The notes under the pieces are model-generated. The model did no database searches and was not told where the DNA came from. It saw nothing but the letters and a program-made list of their open reading frames with translations. From positions 7,318,501-7,382,500 of the forward strand of contig NC_134960.1 in the NCBI RefSeq assembly GCF_965638725.1: DNA of 64,000 bases. Reading direction: 5' to 3'. Shown here in pieces: positions 1-14,512 of this stretch. This DNA comes from Aptenodytes patagonicus. Lineage: Eukaryota > Chordata > Aves > Sphenisciformes > Spheniscidae. The position numbers and the translations under genes are program-made. The stretch's first letter is position 1. Each line of letters starts with the position of its first letter.

Positions 1-830
1 TAACATCCCCCTTAACCTTCTCTTCATGCTGAACGAGCCCAGATCTCACAGCCTCTCCTCTATGTCATGTGCTCCAGCCCCAACTACCCTAGTAGCCTCC
101 ACTCAGCTTGCTCTGGTAGGTCAATGTCTGTCCTGGGAGTCTCAAGACTGGACACGATACTCAAGATGCAGCTTCACAAGCCCCAAACCGGGGAGTAATC
201 CCTACCCTTAACCTGCTGGCTAACACAGCCCGGTATGTGATTGACCTTAATCACCGCAGGGTCCTGCTGCTGGCTCATGTTCAGTTTGCTGCCCACCAAG
301 ACCTCCAGATCCTGTTCTCCTGGCCAGACGGGAAGCTGGGCCCCAGCCCTTCCCACGTGCGGGATTTTGTGTTTGCATTTGAACTTTGCCCGTGCCACCC
401 CGTTGTTTAGGTTCCTGCTCCAAGGTGTGTCAGCCATTCCCTCCAATTCGGTCTTGTTGGGAACTTGCTGAGAGCGTGCTCTGGGTTGCTGAGAGCTCAT
501 TCAGGTCACTGATGAGGCTATTTCCATGATTGCCCCTTGGCAAATCCCTGCTGGCTGTTCACCCTGTCCGATATGTGCCTGGAAATGGATGCCAGGAGGA
601 CTTAGCCTGTACTTTTATGGGGATCAAGGTGAGGCTGATTAGCCTGTAGCTTCCCTCATCCTTCTTGAAGGTGGATATGATTCTTCTTCCCAGGCAGTGG
701 GACCTCTCCCTGATCGCCCTGCTCTTTTAAAGATGATAAAGTGGCTTCAGGCTGATGTTGGCCACAACCTCAAATACATCTGATCTGGTTCTATGGACTT
801 GCATAACATCCCATTTGCTTAGGTGATCCC
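1..830 (-). mobile_element. CR1 LINE fragment (ORF2 RT to 3' part), antisense
   Basis: Read on the minus strand, this stretch follows the avian CR1 retrotransposon from the reverse-transcriptase region towards the 3' end. About 560-720 (minus) gives a degenerate 'YR-ISLT' RT segment. About 270-300 gives the 'DLEVLVGSKLNMSQQ' segment that in CR1 precedes the C-terminal block. The last 60 bases match the 'LFSMEKRRLRG'-type block. The frame is interrupted many times, so it is an old dead copy. The 3' tail runs off the left edge of the window and the 5' boundary near 830 is approximate. It sits in an intron of the + strand SLC36A1 gene. Known of the family: CR1 is the dominant LINE of birds and is usually 5'-truncated. 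Confidence 0.85.
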
Positions 831-2392
831 CAACTCCATCCTCCACTGTTGTGGGAAGTGTTTGACTCCACCAGACTCTGCCACTAGTGTTCAAACTTGT
901 CTCGCATGTGAATACTTGGACTTCTCTGGTTTGAGACTGTTGTTGTAGCAGCTGGATGCTGAGAGCCAACATACAGAGGGACGCTGGCTTGGGCCCAAAG
1001 AAGGTAAAGGGGTATAAGAAGGCAGGAGGAGCCAGATACCTTCCTCATACCACACCAAGTGGTATGGCCAGGACCCATGTTTCCTGCTTGGTCAGCATGT
1101 CTTGAGTTGGGGAACGGGTAGGACCATATGTGATGTAACTAGATACCACTTCTCTTTGAGAGGCTTGTTCTGCTGTCAGGGAACTCAGGACAGAGACGAG
1201 GCTGGGAGGTGCCTTTTTGGCCACCTGCAACAGGCTCTCTCCTGCAGTCATGCTTGCCCCACTGCCGCATCGCTGTAGGATCTGGGACGTGGTGAGATCT
1301 GACTTGGGGTGAGCTTAAAGTGCTGTTTGCAGCCTGTCTGCGCTCTGCCTTCCTTCTGCTCAGCCCAAACTGCTCTTTTAACTATCTTCCCCCCAAACAT
1401 GCATTATGCAGCATTCCAAAAATAGCTGCTCTTTTTTGTTTTGCCTCTTTAAAGGTATTCTTCATCTCCTGTTTTAAGATAGAAAATAAAATCCAGCTGG
1501 TTACAAATAGGAGAAAAGGATTTTTTTTTCTTCCTTCAGCTCGGAGGCTGGATTTTGTTAGTGAAGGTCAAGGTGAGGAACCTCTGGGATGGGTGATGGA
1601 TGCAACTTCCTTCTGGGTCACCGGCCAAAAGTTGGGATTGCAGGCTCCTGACAGTACCGGTGCTATTGGATATTTGGGTGTTGTCTGTGTGGGGTGATCA
1701 TGAAGAATGCCACCCTGTGTCACCACAAACCTTGCAGAGTCCAGCCTGGTCAAGTGGAGAGGGTGGTACGGAGCCTGTATCCCTCTGTAGGGAGTGAGGT
1801 ACCTGGAGAACTCATTCCTTTGTGTAGCCAGGGGCAGTGCTGGACACATGAGCATCTAGAAATGTAGGTAGGTGCCTTAACTTCTCGAGGAACAAATTAG
1901 GCTCCTGGTCCCTTGGCCGAGGACACATCAGCTTTCCCTGTGCCTTTGAATGAGTTAGGAGCAGGACAGTGGTTTGTTGTTTGGGTTTTTTGTTGTTTGG
2001 GTTTTTTGTTGGTTTTTTTTTTTTTCTTTCCAAATAGCTCTCAATATCTGTGTCCATGAGTTTTCCCAAGGGCAAGCAGCACTTGAGAGGCTGCTGGCCC
2101 AACTCCTGGTCTGATGATTCCTTACGCAAAGCCAGGACTAAAGCCTCTGATTAGGTGTGGGGGCATGTGTTGCCACGGCTTGGAGGTTGCGCTGTCTCCT
2201 TGCTATCTCTTGCCCAAGAAAGGTCTCTGTGAATTGAATGCATCACCCCTAATTTTCCAGGAGAGTGTTCAGGAGGGGAGACCACTGGGACACAGAAGTC
2301 CTTCTTGGCAGAGCGTTCCCCTTTCTGCAGCTGATGCTGTGGGGGCTGGAGCAAGAGCGTGCCTCACTGGGTCTCCTCCTTCTTGTTTGCAG
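831..2392 (+). other. SLC36A1 intron, nothing recognised apart from a T/G-rich tract
   Basis: This is the rest of the intron before the first visible SLC36A1 exon. No exon of the transporter could be found here; the preceding exon, encoding the segment before the 'LYQAVKLL' helix, must lie left of the window. Bases about 1970-2030 hold a low-complexity T/G tract with an imperfect repeat of roughly 18 bp. The intron ends in a pyrimidine-rich acceptor TTCTTGTTTGCAG at 2380-2392. Confidence 0.6.
1970..2030. repeat. T/G-rich imperfect tandem repeat
   Basis: Units of the form TTGTTGTTTGGGTTTTTT recur two to three times and grade into a run of about 13 T. This is simple low-complexity DNA, or the reverse view of an A-rich tail. 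No gene is attached to it. Confidence 0.7.
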
Positions 2393-2562
2393 GCTGTACC
2401 AGGCCGTCAAGCTGCTCTTCTCCTTTGGGATTTTCTTCACATATGCCGTGCAGTTCTATGTGCCCGCCGAGATCGTCATCCCTCCCCTCGTCGCCCGGGT
2501 GTCGGAGCACTGGGGCTGGCTGGTCAACCTCCTCCTCAGGGTGGCCCTGGTTGGCGTGACCT
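2393..2562 (+). CDS. SLC36A1: SLC36A1 internal exon (proton-coupled amino acid transporter 1), penultimate coding exon
   Basis: This exon encodes a transmembrane stretch of a SLC36 (PAT) transporter, beginning LYQAVKLLFSFGIFFTYAVQ and ending ALVGVTC. The motif FYVPAEI inside it is typical of the family. It is bounded by acceptor TTTGCAG at 2386-2392 and donor GTGAGT at 2563. The first base completes a codon begun in an exon outside the window, and the last base (T) joins the next exon's GC to give the Cys of '[12 protein letters not shown]', so phase agrees. SLC36A1 carries small neutral amino acids (glycine, proline, alanine) with protons across lysosomal and brush-border membranes. FAT2 lying tail to tail on the other strand, as in human 5q33, supports SLC36A1 rather than SLC36A4. 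The paralogues SLC36A2 and A3 are less well excluded by sequence alone. Confidence 0.88.
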
Positions 2563-5992
<3,430 letters not shown>

Positions 5993-8604
5993 CGGTGCCC
6001 CTGTTCCACCGGCCCCTCCGGATGCCGTGCTGGGGGCACACGGGCACCGGGCACTGCTGGTCCTCTGGGGATGGTCTCCTCTCTCCCCTGGGGAAACGTG
6101 GTGGGTTTGGTCTGCGAGAGGACGGGGAGCACCGTTGTGGATGCCCGTCTTTGGCTGCAGCAGGGTCCTGTGCTGCGTTCCAGCTGGGGAGGTGGGATCC
6201 AGCTCAGGGCTGGGGCAGTGCCTTCCTCAGGGGCTTTTTGGGCAGGTGATACAGCAAAACAGCCTCTCGGCATCTGTGTAAATAGTCACTTTGAGAAGTG
6301 AGGAATCCTGGGGATGTAGATTTTGATTTTATTTTTTTAAATCCCAATCTTTCCATATTTCACCCGTCCTTTCGGTCAGGGCGGGGAACAGGGACTGCTC
6401 TTTTTTGTGCCAGTTTTTTTTTTTTTTTTCTCCCCTCAGCACTTTATTTTTACAGCAACAGAGAAACCTCAGCTCAGGTTGGAGAGCGTGGAGCTGCCTC
6501 ACCCTGGCCTTGTGGGGAGGGCGGGCAGAGCCCGAGGTGCGGAGCATCCCGGGGCCCCCCAGCTCTCCCACGGCGGGATCCCCAGACATGGGCATTGACT
6601 CCTGCCATGCTCTGGCTCTGTTTCCAGCCGCCTCGGGGGCTGAGCAGGGCCTGGAGCTGGGCCACCAGGCATGGCACCTCCCTGGCCTGGGATGGTTTGC
6701 TGAACCCTGGCCCACGCTTTCAGTAGTTACACTTCTTTTTCGCCACCTAGCGCACATACCTAACGCGTGGCTTTCGGAAGCGTTAGAGAACCAAGGCGTG
6801 TGGAGAGCAAATGGGCTCTGCCATAACGAGGGTCCAAGCCGGTTGCCTTCGGCTGGGAGCCCTCTCCCTCTGCGGGATGGGGTGTCCCCGGGGGGCACCG
6901 TGTGCTGCCTGCACACCGCAAAAATACATCGCCTTGTTTACAGTGCCCGAGCTGGCCCCGGCACGCTCCGGCTGCGTCTGCAGGCCGATACTGAATGTCA
7001 AATCACACACAAAAATCCCATAATTTTTTTTTTTAACCCTTTCTCTCCTGGTCCCACTCCCTCTGCATCCTCTGCCTCCACCCCAGCTCCTGTCCTCTGG
7101 TAGGATGCAGCTCTCTGGTGCTTCTCCCTGTGTTCCTGTTGGTTCTTGTGTTGTGGCTGGTGCATGCCTGGGCGGGATGGTCCCCGCTACGCTGCTGCTT
7201 TCCTTCCTCTCAGTGAGCCCAGCTTCTTCCCTAGAGAGTTTCCTTGCCTTGCTGCTGGATTTCTTTTTTTTTTTTTAAGACAAGAGAGCAAATGCATCCT
7301 CCATGGGATGTCTTTTCCTAGCGGTGTGAAAAGGTTTTGGCTGAGACACCCCTCTGTAACCCCGTGTCTGGGCCAAACTCCTCCCTGCTAATGCAGCATC
7401 TCCCAAACGCCGGCAGCACGGTGGCTTCCTTCGGAGAGCCTTTATCCCCGCATCCCGCTGCAGCTGTGTCTCCCTGGGGGTGGGCAAAGGCTGCTGGCAG
7501 GGGTGGGAAAGCACTGGTGGGCTGCGTTCCCATCTTTGATGGAGGATGAGTGAGGCTTGGGGTTATTTTTGGTGTTTGACCCGCTTCTCGGAGGAGAAGG
7601 CAGTGCAGAGCGGTGTCCCTGCAGCCTGCCTCCTCGATGTGTGGTGTTTCAGTGTCTTGCACTGTCCCCCCTTTGCTGGCTCTGCTTTGGGTGCCCCATG
7701 CCGGTACGTGGACCCATGGTCAGGTGTGGGGTGGGTCTGTGCCACATCGCTGCTCCTTTCCAGCCCCTCACCTGCTCGCTCATCTCTCGGGGCTCACCTT
7801 GTCTCCTCCAAGTCTGTGCTGGTGAAGGTTTCGGCATGCTCTGGCATCGCTTGGTTATGGGCAGAGCAAAGCTTTAAGTCAAATCCTCCATCTGGAGGAC
7901 ACCGTGGGGGTAGAGAGCAAACACCCAGGTCTGGGAGGGGGAGGCGGCTCCAGGCCACACCGTGGACAGGAAAAGTGCAATATTCACATCCATCGCTGTG
8001 TACTGACCCCCGCGTGGCCCTTGGGGGTTGGCTTTGGGTGTAGAAATGTCACCCTCGGCAGAGGAGGGCACGCTGTGAGGAGCAGGGGACGTCTGATGCT
8101 TGCCCCTGGCTCTGTCGGTACCCCACAAGAGAGCTGGCCGTGTTTTGGGGGGAGAGCTGTGTGACAGGGCCTGTCCCCAGCCCGGCACTGGGCATCGGTG
8201 GGTTTGCTGGCGGTGCACGTAGCATCCAATTCACTCTGCAATCAGTGGTGAAGACCTCATTTCCCAGGAGACTGGGATATCACAGCAGCATTAAACGTTT
8301 TTTGCAGTTCTTCACTTTTATCGGGGTGAGCAGGGGGTGTTCGGAGATGGGGCCAGACGTGCCGGTGGGGCACGCGGCGTGAGGGGCTCTGCTGAGCCAG
8401 GAGGACCTGACACAGGACCTGATGGACATGAAAACTTGACACTTGCATATCATAGGCTGCTCTGTAACCAAGGAAATTGTCTGTGTAAATATAGAAATGA
8501 TTAATGTACGTCTCATGCCTGTGGACATTGTCAGTGTACAGCGTGTGTAGCTGCCCAGTGGAAGAGCTGGTTGCTCCACCTGAATCATGTATCTTACTTT
8601 AATC

Positions 8605-8610
8605 AATAAA
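8605..8610 (+). terminator. SLC36A1: Candidate polyadenylation signal AATAAA (proximal)
   Basis: This canonical hexamer lies about 2.6 kb after the SLC36A1 stop, in an A/T-rich patch and followed by a T-rich stretch and 'TTATGTG', compatible with a downstream U/GU-rich element. Its use is inferred. Confidence 0.45.
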
Positions 8611-9004
8611 TATGACCTATTTTTTATGTGAAAAGGCTCTGGGGTGTGAGATGGGGGTTTCTCTTCCACGAGGCAGGTGTAAAACTACCTGGCAGGGCCC
8701 GGGCCAGGCGTAGAGCAGGTCTGGGGGTCTCCAAGGGGGACCTCACTGTGCTGGGCTGGATGGGGCAGCGGTGTGGCATAAACACCAGTGGGCTTGCTAC
8801 AACTTTTGGGACTTACCGCTTTGGGCTTTTTTTCTGTTTTTGTCTTCTTTTTGCAAATACCACCCAAGTACAAGGGCTTGGGGAGGACGGGGCATCCGTG
8901 GGAGAGCAGGAGACCCGGGGCCCAGCAGGCAGCCGGGGTCAGACCCTGTATTTTTCCCACCCCCGCAGCAGAATACAAGACTTCCCCTTCTGCTGAGGGT
9001 TTCA

Positions 9005-9010
9005 AATAAA
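9005..9010 (+). terminator. SLC36A1: Candidate polyadenylation signal AATAAA (distal)
   Basis: A second AATAAA lies 400 bp further on, followed within 20 bases by 'AGTGTTTCAGCTTTG' (GU-rich). It may give an alternative longer SLC36A1 transcript. Its use is inferred. Confidence 0.4.
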
Positions 9011-9030
9011 AGTGTTTCAGCTTTGCTTCT

Positions 9031-11972
9031 CTGAAAATTAGAATTTTTCTTCTGAACGCATTTGTGCAAGTAGGTTGTGGCCAGAGCCTTTATCGGCTCG
9101 CTGGCTTGGCTCTTCTCTCTGCCCCACCAAAGCTGCGCCTTGGCTTCTTGGCTGTGTCCTGGGACCCAGCAGGCAGGTTTATGCCGAAAGTGGGGCTGCA
9201 GCTGAAAAAAAGAGCCTGGCATGTGCTCATGGCGGCAGCGCGGTGGATGCCGAGCTGCTGCTGATTCGCCCGAGAGATCGAAGGAGCAAAAGCCCACGCT
9301 CGGAGATGGATGGGTGCTGCGCCAGCATCTTGCTGCAGCTCGCCTTATCCTCACGCTGCTGAATAATTCATGCCATTGTGGTGTGTCATTAGCGGGGCTG
9401 TTTGGGAAATCAGCGCTAAAAAAAGTTAATCTCTTGAAGCTGTGGCAGAAAAGTCTCCTCAAAGTATGCAGACTGATGGGGAGTGTGGTCCCCAGAGGGG
9501 GATCCAAGGCCACCTGAACCCCAGCGCCGGAGGAGCGACTGAGCACAGGCAGCTGCTGGTGGCTGGGGTATTTCTGACCATGGAGAGTCACCGTGGCCGG
9601 ATCCACAGCCATCCTTTCTTCCAAGGGTTGAGCGCCACAGGGCTGCACCCGTTCCATGAAATGGCTTTGCTGAGGCTGCCCCTTCCCAGGTGTCATTTAG
9701 CAAAACATCATCTCTGTTGCCTTTGCCCTCCCCTGCGCTGCGGCTGCCAGCCAAGGCGACCCCGAGGAGTTAAAAGTCAAAAAGTCTAAAGGAAAATATC
9801 ATCACTGTTTTTTGTGCTGCTTCTGACGCTGGGAAAAATAATTTGGGTTCGCCTTATGGGAAAAAGCGGTGCGTGTTGCTGAGAAACTGTGGCACTCTTG
9901 GAGCAAGGGTGGGAAGCCGGCAAGGTGACAGCCTGCCTAGACCCCTCAGAAACCTGCCCTGACCCTGAGCCAGCAGCAGCGCTGGGTCCCCACCCCGATA
10001 CCACTCATGCCAGGGCTCATGCCATTCCACTCTGCTGAAAATGCCAGAGAGCAAAGGCAGAAACTGGGGTTTATGAGCAGGAAACAGGGGCAGAGCAGGT
10101 GAGCTCCATCTTTTCCTTTGGCCGTAAGAAAATGCTGCTCCCCCAGCAAGCCTGGGGGTCGCAACCTACTCTTCACAATGTCCCGTCAGCAGGCCAGGGA
10201 ATGAGCCTGCCGTGGGGACCTGGCTGCATTTAGAGTTTTATTAAAAATAGCCACAGGGAACTGCAAAGCTCACAAGTCCATCCCGGCAGAGGAAAGCTGG
10301 GCTGGGGACCTGCACAAGTGCAGCCAAGTGCTCCCTCCCCTGGCTTTAATTTGGGATTAAGCCCAGCTGTGGCGGGGTAACAGGGCTGGGGTGGGAGGTC
10401 TGGCCATGCCAGGTCATGCTCGTCCTGCAGCCGGCAGTTCAGGCAGGAAGGAGGCTGTCCTGCTGTTCCCTTCTCAGCCCCTCTTCGTGATGAGCCCCCC
10501 GCGAGCCAGCAGGTAGGTTGCTGTGGTATCCCTGGGGTGTTTGGGGGAGCGGGGTGAGTCCCTGGCTTGGGACACAGAGCTGGTGGCAGGGTTTGCAGCC
10601 CAAGGTGCTGGGGCAGCGTAAACGTCGGGTGGTCAGACTAGGGGTTCGGAGCAGCGTGCTGTGTGCTCTACCGGTGGCTTTCCCTTCTCTTGCTGCTCGT
10701 GCTGCCCCTGCCCAGAGGCGGCCCCGTTCCTGGGCCTGGCAGAGGTATTGCTGTGCTCCGTCTGCAAAGTGCTGTAGGGTAATTGAGGCCGGCAGGGACC
10801 TTGGGAGGTTTCTCCTCCAGCCTGAAGCAACTGTTGGAATTACAAAATAAGCTTTTTACTCTCCCATCTCCCTCAGGATCTCTCATGTGTTTCTCCACAC
10901 AACCCATCGATGTCTGAGCTTAGAAACGCTGTGCCCAAATTAATGTGCGGGGATTGTGCTCTTTTAGGATGAAGGTGTTGAAAGGGATTTACGAAGTAAA
11001 GCCAAACAGCTAAAATATCAGTCCTAATCCAGGCAGGGACTGATTTCTGCTGAGCAGAGCTGGCTCTCAAAGGAGGAGGCTGTGTTTCCTTGCAAACCTC
11101 AGGGTAACTCAGCTCCTGGGCCAGCCGGCTGTGGGGCTGGTTCCAGTTCGTATCTGGGCTGTCCAGTGAGAATGTCCCTGTGTGTCCCAAATGCAACCCC
11201 CCTTCCGTGATTTTGGTCCCAGAAGGGGATGTGAATAGCAGGTTTTTTCACATGTGCTGATTGTCTGAGCCAAGGGTCTTTATTTGGGCGTCCCAGGCCT
11301 CCCTGTGTTTGTGCCCTTTCTTGTGTGCCCTCCCCCAGTTCAGCACTAAGGCACCCAGCAGTTGAGAGAAAGCCAAAAAGTTGAGGCTTGGGCCAGTAAG
11401 TGCTGGGGGAGTGGTTTCTGGGATGGGGTTGGTGGGAGGTATAATACTGATGATGTTGGGGGCTGTGGGGGTGTGGTGAGTACATAAGACTCGGCGATAC
11501 CCCGTCACTGGTGCCTGGGAGCGCTGCTGTATGGAAGGGTCCTGCTGAACCTCTCAGGCACAACCCTGGTGTGTTCCTAGTGCTGCTGCAGCAAAAATGC
11601 ACCGAGAGTGTTTCAAGAAATGACTTTTGTTTTATTCTGGTCTGGGGAGAATGAGCAAGCAGGAGATTTCACATGTCTTTGCTCTTAGGAGCAACAAATG
11701 AAGAACAGGTAAACTGGGGCTGCATGAATTTACTGTGAAGGCTGTCCCACCCCGTTGGCTATAGGTGCTTGGCAGCCATGGAGGGAGAACCTGGCCAGGA
11801 AGAGGTCTGGGGAGACTGAAGCAAACCTCTGTGTGCACCCACCTACTGCACTCAAACAGTGGTTCAGGGCTCCCAGATGATGCTCTGGTCCTCGTTGTGA
11901 GCAAGAAATTGCATGATCTCCCCTCCTACCCCTGTGTGTTAGTGCTCTGAGGTGTTCCCACTTGTACTGCCA
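9031..11972. other. Intergenic stretch, no gene recognised
   Basis: This is moderately GC-rich sequence between the SLC36A1 3' end and a CR1 copy. The open frames here, up to 299 codons on the minus strand at about 8797-9696, show no domain, are rich in Pro, Ser, Arg and Gly, and have no splice-consistent context. A short possible CR1 remnant is listed separately at about 10776-10832. Confidence 0.55.
10776..10832 (+). mobile_element. Possible short CR1-like remnant
   Basis: 'GGCAGGGACCTTGGGAGGT' followed by 'CTCCTCCAGCCTGAAGCA' resembles the CR1 segment 'GGAAGGGACCTCTGGAGGTC…CTAGTCCAACC…'. It is only about 57 bp long and diverged, so the call is tentative. Confidence 0.35.
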
Positions 11973-12349
11973 GTATGTTTAGCCTGGAGAAGAGGAGGCT
12001 GAGGGGAGACCTCATCGCTCTCTACAACTCCCTGAAAGGAGGTTGTAGTGATGTGGGTGTCGGTCTCTTCTCCCAAGTAACAAGTGATAGGACGAGAGGA
12101 AACGGCCTCAAGTTGCGCCAGGGGAGGTTTAGGTTGGACGTGAGGAAAAATTTCTTTACTGAAAGAGTGGTGAAACATTGGAACAGGCTGCCCAGGGCAG
12201 TGGTTGAGTCACCATCCCTGGAGGTATTTAAAAGATGTGTAGATGAGGTGCTTAGGGACATGGTTTAGTGGGCATGGTGGTGTTGGGTTGACGGTTGGAC
12301 TCGATGATCTTAGAGGTCTTTTCCAACCTTAATGATTCTATGATTCTAT
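11973..12349 (+). mobile_element. CR1 LINE 3' end (5'-truncated copy)
   Basis: The + strand encodes the CR1 ORF2 C-terminus: it opens with [20 protein letters not shown], then has [19 protein letters not shown] and [14 protein letters not shown] short 3'UTR follows, with 'TTGGACTCGATGATCTTAGA' and the end repeat 'ATGATTCTATGATTCTAT'. The coding part (11975-12268) is still open without a stop, so this copy is relatively young. The 5' truncation near 11973 is the usual result of incomplete reverse transcription. No clear target duplication was seen. Confidence 0.93.
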
Positions 12350-13734
12350 TTCCTTTCAACTGCTGTATGATACACTTACAGACACACAGGATGGGCTGAT
12401 ATCCACCAATGTGCTACTCCCTCGCTCTAGCGTAGCATGCTGGCATCTTCCCGACAGGGCTGTTGAATAACTGAGTGTTTTGCTATGATTTCTCCATTGC
12501 CATCTGGGTGATGGCATAACTGCTGGATGCTCATGTGCAGCCAACAAATATGCATCTCCGGGCAAAGTGTGGTAAGGGAAAGGCAAGAAGGTGCTCTGTC
12601 CTGCATGATTCTCTGAGGACCTTGGAAGAGGTGTCTCGCCCTCCTAGCTGCTGCCACCAGCTGAACATGAGGCTTGGTGTTGTGCTGCGGGGCGAGCAGG
12701 CTGCAATAGCGACGGGAAAGGACAGCAAAGAGGGTTGGGGCAGGTTACCTGGGGTCAAAATACCTTGTTCCATCCTGCAAACTGGATTTTGTGCTTACAA
12801 CCTCCCGTTTCCTTGTGGTCGTGCTTCTGCTGCAGAAGACCAGAGAGTACAGGATTAGAAGGGAGCTTTTTCAAAATGACACGTGGATCTCTGCAGGCCA
12901 GCTGTGGCTTAGGCTCACTTATGATTCCTGGCCATGAAATACATTCAAAAGGTGGTGTAAAACCTACCTTCCTTTGTGGTCGCAGGTGCATGCACAACTC
13001 ATGGCTGGAGGCAGAGAGAGGTGGGAATAAGCAGTCTGGAGCATATGAGGGCTAAGAGGAGAGCAGCCTCATACGTTTATCTTATGAACTTGTTGCAAAT
13101 ACAAGTGGAGGGGTTCCTATTGCTGGACAGCCCTCTGCTATCGGAAGGATAGAGCTGACAGGTTGTTCCATACCTCCCCTCTCTGCTGTCCAGGGATCCA
13201 TTGTACCAACACCGACCCTCCATCACCACATAACCAAGGGGCTGAGTGGGACTTGGACATTTCTTCTTTCTCAGGTATTGGCAGAGGCGAGGGTAAAGCA
13301 AAGAACAAGGCAGCTCTGTGATCTCTTCAGGAGTGCGTGCTCCTAATGCTTAACCCAAGGCTCACAGGGTCTAGTCTTCTCTGAGGTGCATAATTGTCCA
13401 TAAATGCTCTTAAGGTCTTAAAGACTTGATGAATAACAGAGAAATGAAGGTGGAAAGAAAATCCTTAAGGGTTCAGATGATTGGCTGAACCCTTCTGCAG
13501 GTTGCTTGCTCTGCCGTCCTCAACATCCCCCTCCAACAGAGCACTGTGACACATGGTGGCCTGAGCTGCTCCTGGTGTGAACCATGTTTTGGTGGAGATG
13601 CGTTGTTCGCTCTCCTCCCTTAGCTCTGGCTATGCTCTGTTTGTACATCCCTGATAAGGAAGCAAAGGATTGGTGTGTCTAGCTGCATGTGCTTAGATGG
13701 CATCACCTTTCCCTCCAGGCTCAGTCCTCTGGGA
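12350..13734. other. Intergenic stretch, no gene recognised
   Basis: This lies between the CR1 tail and the 3' end of the melatonin-receptor relic. No protein family, RNA gene or known repeat was recognised. It would be downstream, 3' flanking, of the minus-strand relic. Confidence 0.5.
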
Positions 13735-14512
13735 TTAGCCTCCATCAGTCCTGTATGCCAGCTGGAACACAGTCAGCATGATCCTCTTGTACTCCTTCCT
13801 GAAGTTCTGGTTCATGGCCCCATAAATCACCGCATTCAGGCAGCTGTTAAAGTATGCCATGAAATAGCTGGAGGTGAAGAGCCATTCTGGGATCAAGGAA
13901 CCCAAGGATGGTTTCACAGCCACTGCAAAGCCAATGAAGTTTAATAGTGCCCAACATACAGCGAAGAGTACAAAGACCACAAACCTGGTTAAAGAGGTTC
14001 TGGGAATCATGGGGCTTCATGGATGTCGGGCTTCACCCTGCGCTGTACCTGGATGACAAGCACCTGTATCTTCAGGTAGCAGTAGCTGACAATAGGGATG
14101 GGTAAGAAGAAGTGGGCCATCACCAAAACGATGGTGTACAGGGCACTGACGGACTGGGCAAAGGTGCAGGAGTACACACGGGAGTCATATTGCAGGGGCT
14201 CTACAAGGAGGTTTGGCACGATGGCCAGCAAAGCGAGCACTCAGACCAGTCCCACGTAGCACAGGGCGTTGGTACTGGAGAAAAGCCTGACACACTTCAG
14301 GCTGTGGCAGATGTAGCAGTAGCGGTTGATAGCAATGCTGGTGATATTGAAGATCGAGCCAATGGCCCTCATACCCATCAGGAAGCCACTGGTCTGGCAG
14401 TGGAGGTAGCCCATCATCCAGCCACCGTGGAAAATAGCCATCAGGATGAGTGGGTATGGATAGAAAGCTGCCAGCAAATCTGCAATAGCCAAGCTCAGCA
14501 CAAAGGCATTGC
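13735..14512 (-). pseudogene. Melatonin-receptor-like GPCR, exon 2 (TM2-TM7), broken by TGA and frameshift
   Basis: The minus strand reads NAFVLSLAIADLLAAFYPYP, then [60 protein letters not shown] and [20 protein letters not shown]. These are melatonin-receptor signatures: the NRY version of DRY, NAxxY in TM7, and both disulphide cysteines (GYLHC, YSC). The acceptor CCCTGCAG ends at 14513 and restores Gly-Asn with exon 1. Two breaks are seen. A TGA at 14241-14243 stands where the family has Trp at the start of TM4 ([17 protein letters not shown]). A frame change near 14007-14012 sits in a shortened third intracellular loop (VKPDIHEAP, then IPRTSLTRF). The invariant CWxP proline of TM6 is Leu (CWALLNF). 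Known of the family: Gi-coupled receptors for melatonin, with an intron after TM1. Inference: a decayed Mel1-type gene. It is not clearly Mel1a, 1b or 1c, and its place beside FAT2 suggests the separate 'Mel1d' lineage. Assembly error could mimic one break but hardly all. Confidence 0.87.

Larger units (their letters stand above)
5993..9030 (+). other. SLC36A1: Probable SLC36A1 3' untranslated region
   Basis: After the stop there is no further coding block on the + strand, but two AATAAA signals occur, at 8605-8610 and 9005-9010. T-rich stretches lie at 6415-6430, 7025-7035 and 7262-7276. A 3'UTR of 2.6-3.0 kb is therefore likely. The exact cleavage site is inferred, not seen. Confidence 0.5.

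Noticed and set aside
8797-9696. 299-codon open frame on the minus strand
   Set aside because: No domain, low-complexity composition, overlaps the SLC36A1 3'UTR region and lacks splice or conservation support.
14241-14243. Selenocysteine recoding of the TGA in the receptor
   Set aside because: The family has Trp, not Cys or Sec, at this place, and a second frameshift is present downstream.
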